From an uncultured Lachnospiraceae bacterium (GTDB lineage: Bacteria; Bacillota; Clostridia; Lachnospirales; Lachnospiraceae), in contig CAMWWJ010000109.1 in the NCBI GenBank assembly GCA_947177925.1, positions 1-10,134 on the forward strand: a stretch of 10,134 nucleotides of DNA. Direction: 5' to 3'. Positions 6,573-10,134 of this stretch are shown one piece after another. The notes under the pieces were generated by a model. The model saw nothing but the letters and a program-made list of their open reading frames with translations. It was not told where the DNA came from and did not search any database. Position 1 is the first letter of the stretch, and the number at the start of each line of letters is the position of its first letter. The position numbers and the translations under genes are program-made.

Positions 6573-8447
6573 TTATAAGCGAAAGTCCGTATACTCTCCC
6601 AGATCCATCAATACGATATCATGACTTACCCTTCGTTCACTGACCGGAATCATCTGCATATAATCTCCGTAAAGATAGGTCAGATAATTGTCATATTCCT
6701 TTGGAACCGGCAGGGAATGCCCTTCAAAATCCACATATATCACTTCATCCAGCCATTTCTTAGGAAAAGCTCCTCTTTTTAAATTCCTTCCCATGCCGTC
6801 GTACAGATATTTTGCATTCCTTCTTCTTTGATACCAGGTAATGGTAGTATCCTGCAGCCACTCCAATGCTCTCATGGGCAGAAGCTTTTTAATGAACTCA
6901 GCAATTGCAGCAACTGCCGGAGGCGCGCTTTCAAACTTTACAACAGAACCTCTCCATTTGTTCTGAACCAGGGCCCGGAATACCATGGTGGCATAAAGGT
7001 GGAGCTTCTGGCTCCATTTATGATTGGCTGTCTGGTCATGTGACAGCACGTCCATAAAAATACCATTGTGCATGTTAAGGAATCGTCCGGTAAATTTTGT
7101 AGCAAACATAGTATTGTCAATTCTTATTTTTGTAAATACATTGTGATTGAGCTTTTCTGTTTTGGGTGTCTGCAGCTTCAGATTGCCCGGCAGCTCCTCC
7201 TGCACCACTTTCAGGAATTTATTGTAATCTTCCCTCAGCATCATAACGTCCGCATCATCATCCCACGGGATGAAGCCCTTGTGCCGGATTGCTCCAAGCA
7301 AAGTGCCGCCTGCCAGAAAATATTTGATATTATGTTTCTTGCAGATTCGATCTATTTCTAACAGATATGCCAGCAGGATATCATGGATCGTCTGCAGCTT
7401 GCCCTGATAGGAGCCGTCAAAAAGAAAGGTCGCATCCCTGCCGCTTTTACTTTTTATTAACAATATCATGGCATCCTCTACAGATACCATTGGCAGCCAG
7501 AAATGAAGCAAAAGCTTGTCCGTGCTCATTGCCACTCCATACTCCGGATCTTTCTCTGCATGTTCCAGTTCAATATGGGTATCCTCCGGAAAGTTCTGAT
7601 ACAAAAGTTCCACCAGGCTTCCTGTAGTCATGGTGGAATCCGGCCCCGCCACATGATAGGTCTTATTCATAGGCAGGTTAAAAAGACCATAAAAGATAGT
7701 CCGAATGATATCATTTACATAAACAAAGCTGTATTTATTTCTGCTTCTTGCTATTTTTAATTGCTGTTTTGCAGACACGGCTTCCGCCAGCTGATACAAC
7801 AAATTATTGTCAAACTCCACATATGCTCCGGCCGCCATGGCACATCTTAAAATCTGATAGGAAAAGCCTTTTTGCTTTCCATACACGCTGCAGAGGCTTT
7901 CCATGCTCATTAAAAGCTCTCTTTTCCATGCTGCCTCATCCGCAAAGTCAAATGCCGGCATCTCATACTCGGAAGCCACATAGTCCTTAGATGTATTTCC
8001 AAAAACACGATAGTCAGATAGAAGGATGACCTTTTTACATTTTGTACATTTTTCAAATGCCTGTGTATATAATTCTATCGTTTGGACAAAAAATTCCGGT
8101 GTTTCCGGTATGGGCTGATTGCAGAGTCCTGTCATCACAACCATATCCGCCCATTCAAGAGCTTCCATGCTCTCTGCCGCCTCAAAGTCCTCTCTGTTTT
8201 TCTTTAATGCTAAAAAGCTGTCTGTCTTTCCTCCACGAATCGGAACATACTTTACCTGCACCTTCATATTCATCTCATCATTGAAATTTAAAAAGGAGTA
8301 AATGACAGTCTTTGAAAAGCTGGCGCTTCCATCTCCCAGAACCACCACCTTTGCCCCTTTTAATCCGGATATGTCTATTTCCTTATCCCTGCATGCAGCC
8401 TGTGCATAATCCATTTCATATTCATTCAAAAAATCACGTAATTTCAT
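6573..8447 (-). CDS. LicD-family phosphotransferase fused to a degenerate SDR (epimerase-like) domain
   Basis: The C-terminal half (about residues 345-624 of 624) is a LicD-type nucleotidyltransferase-fold domain: IDRICKKHNIKYFLAGG, GGTLLGAIRHKG from 380, and IPWDDDADVMM from 393 with the Asp triad at 396-398. In LicD and fukutin relatives this motif binds metal and supports transfer of phosphocholine or another phospho-alditol group from a CDP-donor onto a glycan. The N-terminal half (about 28-337) has an extended-SDR outline: KVVVLGDGS near 33, VILLSDYRVFG near 140, YSFVYVNDIIRTI near 239 and YHVAGPD near 264. The glycine-rich turn is altered, and Lys and Leu stand where the catalytic Tyr-x-x-x-Lys is expected, so it may not be an active dehydrogenase or epimerase. 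The start at 8445-8447 has AGGAG 7 nt upstream; an in-frame ATG at 8471 lacks one. First gene after the promoter at 8499-8527. Confidence 0.9.
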   Translation of the reverse strand: MKLRDFLNEYEMDYAQAACRDKEIDISGLKGAKVVVLGDGSASFSKTVIYSFLNFNDEMNMKVQVKYVPIRGGKTDSFLALKKNREDFEAAESMEALEWADMVVMTGLCNQPIPETPEFFVQTIELYTQAFEKCTKCKKVILLSDYRVFGNTSKDYVASEYEMPAFDFADEAAWKRELLMSMESLCSVYGKQKGFSYQILRCAMAAGAYVEFDNNLLYQLAEAVSAKQQLKIARSRNKYSFVYVNDIIRTIFYGLFNLPMNKTYHVAGPDSTMTTGSLVELLYQNFPEDTHIELEHAEKDPEYGVAMSTDKLLLHFWLPMVSVEDAMILLIKSKSGRDATFLFDGSYQGKLQTIHDILLAYLLEIDRICKKHNIKYFLAGGTLLGAIRHKGFIPWDDDADVMMLREDYNKFLKVVQEELPGNLKLQTPKTEKLNHNVFTKIRIDNTMFATKFTGRFLNMHNGIFMDVLSHDQTANHKWSQKLHLYATMVFRALVQNKWRGSVVKFESAPPAVAAIAEFIKKLLPMRALEWLQDTTITWYQRRRNAKYLYDGMGRNLKRGAFPKKWLDEVIYVDFEGHSLPVPKEYDNYLTYLYGDYMQMIPVSERRVSHDIVLMDLGEYTDFRL

Positions 8448-8498
8448 TTGTCCGCTCCTAACCATCCGCATGATTCCATAAATTACCTAAACGTTATA

Positions 8499-8527
8499 AT
8501 TATACTGGATATCACTATCTTTGTCTA
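8499..8527 (-). promoter_or_regulatory. Predicted SigA promoter for the LicD-to-co-polymerase operon
   Basis: On the minus strand, -35 TAGACA (8522-8527) and -10 TATAAT (8499-8504) are separated by 17 bp. Start of transcription would be near 8492, giving a leader of about 45 nt before the LicD-fusion ATG at 8447. It lies in the 114-bp gap after the SGNH gene, where I see no convincing GC-hairpin/T-run terminator. Read-through from the SGNH gene therefore remains possible. Confidence 0.7.
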
Positions 8528-8537
8528 GAACTTTGTC
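8519..8537. repeat. Short direct repeat overlapping a -35 box
   Basis: CTTTGTC occurs at 8519-8525 and again at 8531-8537 on the plus strand (GACAAAG on the transcribed strand), one 12-bp period apart. The copy nearer the gene overlaps the predicted -35 box at 8522-8527. This could be a tandem regulator site, but at 7 bp per copy it may be chance. Confidence 0.3.
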
Positions 8538-8561
8538 TTTCGGCCCACCTGTCACTAAGCC

Positions 8562-9830
8562 TCACTGCTTTTTTCCATCAAGGAACAAGGCTTTGTCAAT
8601 GACCTCTCCTGTTTCCATATCCTGCAGAATAAAAGCATATTCCGCATCGGGCTTTGCTCCCAGCATTTGTGCCGCCGTATCAGCATCAATCATCTGCTTA
8701 TTACCTACATTTTCAAAAAGGCGCCTTAACTGCAGGGAAGTGTCCGGATTCATCACATCCCTTTGATAAACGAAGCAGTTGTAGGATTTATCATTGAGCC
8801 ACAATAAATAGCAGGGCAGTTCCGTTTCTTCTTTCAGCAGACTGGTTCGATATGCCTTATACTCCCTGTAATCCGCCTCCCATTTTCCTGCCACAGTTTC
8901 AGATGTCCGATAGTCCGTCAAATCACAGTTCTCACTTAAGTATTTTCCCAAATAATCCGTTATTTTATTACTTCCCGACTGGTTCAGATGTCCTCTGTCC
9001 GCATAATCGATCAGCGGGTCTACCAAGGCTTCCTCATAAGGCATATTCAAAAAGGGCACATTATATTCCTCAGCAATTTTTCCCGCACCATTCATTCCTT
9101 TTTGCGCCTTAATGCTGTTACAGTTTGGGATGGCAGTCAGCACAACCTGGATCCCTTCTTTTTGGCATTCTTCTATAATTTTGCGCAAATAAGTATATCC
9201 CACCGTATTTTTTTCCAGCACAACATCCTCTGCTATCCTCTCACAGCTTGAATTATCCACTATTTCACTTTTATATTGGGCACCCTTGGTCTTTACAGGC
9301 GCCCAATTAAAATCTTCCTCTCCCAGTTCCTTCCATCTTGTATGGTATATATAGAACTCAAACAGATATTCCTGCCACTCCTCTTGTGTGTCAAATAAAT
9401 CCATTACTGCTTTTGCCTTTGTAGCAGAAACAGGAATACTATCCATTCCATCGTGTATGATTCTTTCCGAACCCTCTCTTTTTTTATTTGCATGAACAAG
9501 ATACGTATCAATTACTACTACCTTTGGCTTATTGTATTCCAATGCACATTTGAGAGTCCAGTACGATTGAGGCAGCTGGCTGGAGGGAGCCGCAAGATTG
9601 TATGAAGTAATGCCGTAGTCCTTCCAAATTTTCATGGGTGAAACTCCATAATACATATGACTGGTGCCAAGAAACAACACATCATACCCGGATGGCTCCT
9701 GCCAAAATTCAGAATACATTGCATTGCTGGTCTTCACTTCTGTTACGTCCCATATTTCAATGAAAAAGATCCCTGATATCAATAAAAAGCATATGGCTCG
9801 TATTATTTTTTTAACCCTGTCAGTTTTCAT
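8562..9830 (-). CDS. Membrane-anchored SGNH-hydrolase-like protein (DltD/AlgX-type)
   Basis: A 422-aa protein with a short basic N-terminus (MKTDRVKK) and one hydrophobic segment at about residues 9-26, so most of it is extracytoplasmic. The catalytic-like domain opens with YDVLFLGTSHMYYGVSP, placing the block I serine at about 57 in a GTSH rather than GDS context. Next come YNLAAPSSQLPQSYW (about 77-91) and a strand KVVVIDTYLV. The domain ends with DYADRGHLNQSGSNKI, giving an Asp/His pair at about 278/281. This is the arrangement of SGNH proteins such as DltD and AlgX/AlgJ, which transfer or remove acyl groups on cell-surface polymers. About 120 C-terminal residues (302-422) form an extra region I do not recognise. 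The start at 9828-9830 has GGAG 6 nt upstream. The longer in-frame ATG at 9884 would bury the signal anchor behind 18 extra residues. The exact reaction is unknown. Confidence 0.82.
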   Translation of the reverse strand: MKTDRVKKIIRAICFLLISGIFFIEIWDVTEVKTSNAMYSEFWQEPSGYDVLFLGTSHMYYGVSPMKIWKDYGITSYNLAAPSSQLPQSYWTLKCALEYNKPKVVVIDTYLVHANKKREGSERIIHDGMDSIPVSATKAKAVMDLFDTQEEWQEYLFEFYIYHTRWKELGEEDFNWAPVKTKGAQYKSEIVDNSSCERIAEDVVLEKNTVGYTYLRKIIEECQKEGIQVVLTAIPNCNSIKAQKGMNGAGKIAEEYNVPFLNMPYEEALVDPLIDYADRGHLNQSGSNKITDYLGKYLSENCDLTDYRTSETVAGKWEADYREYKAYRTSLLKEETELPCYLLWLNDKSYNCFVYQRDVMNPDTSLQLRRLFENVGNKQMIDADTAAQMLGAKPDAEYAFILQDMETGEVIDKALFLDGKKQ

Positions 9831-9910
9831 TATTTTCTCCAAACTGAATTGCCCATATCCTAATCCAAAATCCGAAAAACTCATAATATTCCCACTCCGA
9901 TTCCGTCTAA

Positions 9911-9939
9911 ATTATATCTGAAAAATGATTCTATGGCAA
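9911..9939 (-). promoter_or_regulatory. Predicted SigA promoter for the SGNH-protein gene
   Basis: On the minus strand, -35 TTGCCA (9934-9939) and -10 TATAAT (9911-9916) are spaced 17 bp apart. Transcription would start near 9904, about 74 nt before the ATG at 9830. The alternative long ORF start (9884) is also downstream of it, so the promoter does not decide between the two starts. Confidence 0.7.
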
Positions 9940-9973
9940 TATCTCAAATCCCCGGTAAGCAATTTTATAATAG

Positions 9974-10002
9974 TTGAAAAATCAGCATTCCCACTGTATA
10001 AT
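9974..10002 (+). promoter_or_regulatory. Predicted SigA promoter for the rightward gene
   Basis: TTGAAA (9974-9979) and TATAAT (9997-10002) are separated by 17 bp. Transcription would begin near 10009, about 78 nt before the ATG at 10087. It is back-to-back with the leftward promoter at 9911-9939, the two -35 boxes being 34 bp apart, so one bound regulator could affect both. Confidence 0.75.
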
Positions 10003-10086
10003 AAGGACGTTATATACGAAAAATAATCTTTTCAGATACTTTTTTATTTCTAATGTCTATTATGAAACACAGGGAGATTTTATTTT

Positions 10087-10134
10087 ATGAGAGATATTAC
10101 CATTGCCATTACGGCGGCCAGCTACAGCGGCAAT
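10087..10134 (+). CDS. Start of a rightward gene (partial, 16 codons), possibly polysaccharide pyruvyl transferase family
   Basis: Only the first 16 codons are inside the window: MRDITIAITAASYSGN. AGGGAG at 10071-10076 lies 10 nt before the ATG, and a strong promoter is placed about 80 nt upstream, so a real gene starts here. The opening 'ITAASYSGN' resembles the N-termini I recall for polysaccharide pyruvyl transferase-family proteins of gut Firmicutes, which usually continue with Lys-Gly-Ala. That family adds ketal pyruvate to glycans or acts as a glycosyltransferase-like enzyme. The assignment rests on very few residues and is tentative. A second open frame from 10053 gives a His/Tyr-rich, unlikely peptide and has no ribosome site. 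Confidence 0.55.
   Translation, partial: MRDITIAITAASYSGN

Noticed and set aside
8528..8561. Possible terminator after the SGNH gene
   Set aside because: Only a weak GGC/GCC pairing can be drawn and no T-run follows it on the transcribed strand, so I do not call a terminator.
9966..9971. An additional TATAAT on the plus strand upstream of the rightward promoter
   Set aside because: No acceptable -35 lies 16-18 bp upstream, and the sequence is AT-rich. The TATAAT at 9997-10002 has a good -35 at 17 bp.
9919..9982. TGAAAAAT occurring twice (9919-9926 and 9975-9982) in the divergent region
   Set aside because: An 8-bp A-rich word is expected to recur by chance in such AT-rich sequence, and the two copies sit at different places relative to the two promoters.

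Overview
The window looks like part of a surface-polysaccharide (capsule / exopolysaccharide / teichoic-type polymer) locus from a low-to-mid GC Firmicute. A gut clostridium of the Lachnospiraceae type is my best guess. The basis is strong GGAGG-type ribosome binding sites, SigA-like promoters with 17-bp spacers, and the style of the proteins (LicD, DUF6020-like and SGNH membrane proteins side by side). This taxonomic call is inference from protein and signal style, not a database match.

Almost everything lies on the minus strand, so the natural reading order is from high to low coordinates. From 10134 downwards: (a) 9831-10086 is a divergent intergenic region. One good promoter fires right into a plus-strand gene of which only 16 codons are visible, probably a polysaccharide pyruvyl transferase-family protein. 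Another fires left into (b) a membrane-anchored SGNH-hydrolase-like protein (8562-9830). (c) A second promoter at 8499-8527 precedes a tight four-gene run: a degenerate-SDR/LicD fusion (6573-8447), a large GT-C-like membrane protein resembling DUF6020 (4607-6553), a Wzy-like polymerase (3405-4610), and a Wzz/CpsC-like chain-length regulator with a decayed BY-kinase-like tail (2041-3408). The last three are linked by two 4-bp ATGA overlaps. (d) A third promoter at 1998-2026, with a palindrome in its spacer, precedes the polyprenyl glycosyl-phosphate transferase that primes repeat-unit synthesis (523-1944). This is followed after 12 bp by the N-terminal 170 codons of an O-antigen-ligase/polymerase-like membrane protein that runs off the left edge.

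Taken together, the genes supply priming of the lipid carrier (523-1944), polymerisation (3405-4610), length control (2041-3408), decoration with a phospho-substituent (LicD) and perhaps lipid-linked sugar transfer (DUF6020-like) or extracellular acyl chemistry (SGNH). A second polymerase/ligase candidate sits at the left edge. No conventional cytoplasmic GT-A/GT-B glycosyltransferase and no Wzx flippase is visible here; if the locus is complete they must lie outside the window. I see no mobile element, CRISPR array, tRNA or rRNA. Nothing here is a clearly new system. The most unusual items are the two proteins with decayed enzyme domains and the little-characterised GT-C-like protein.
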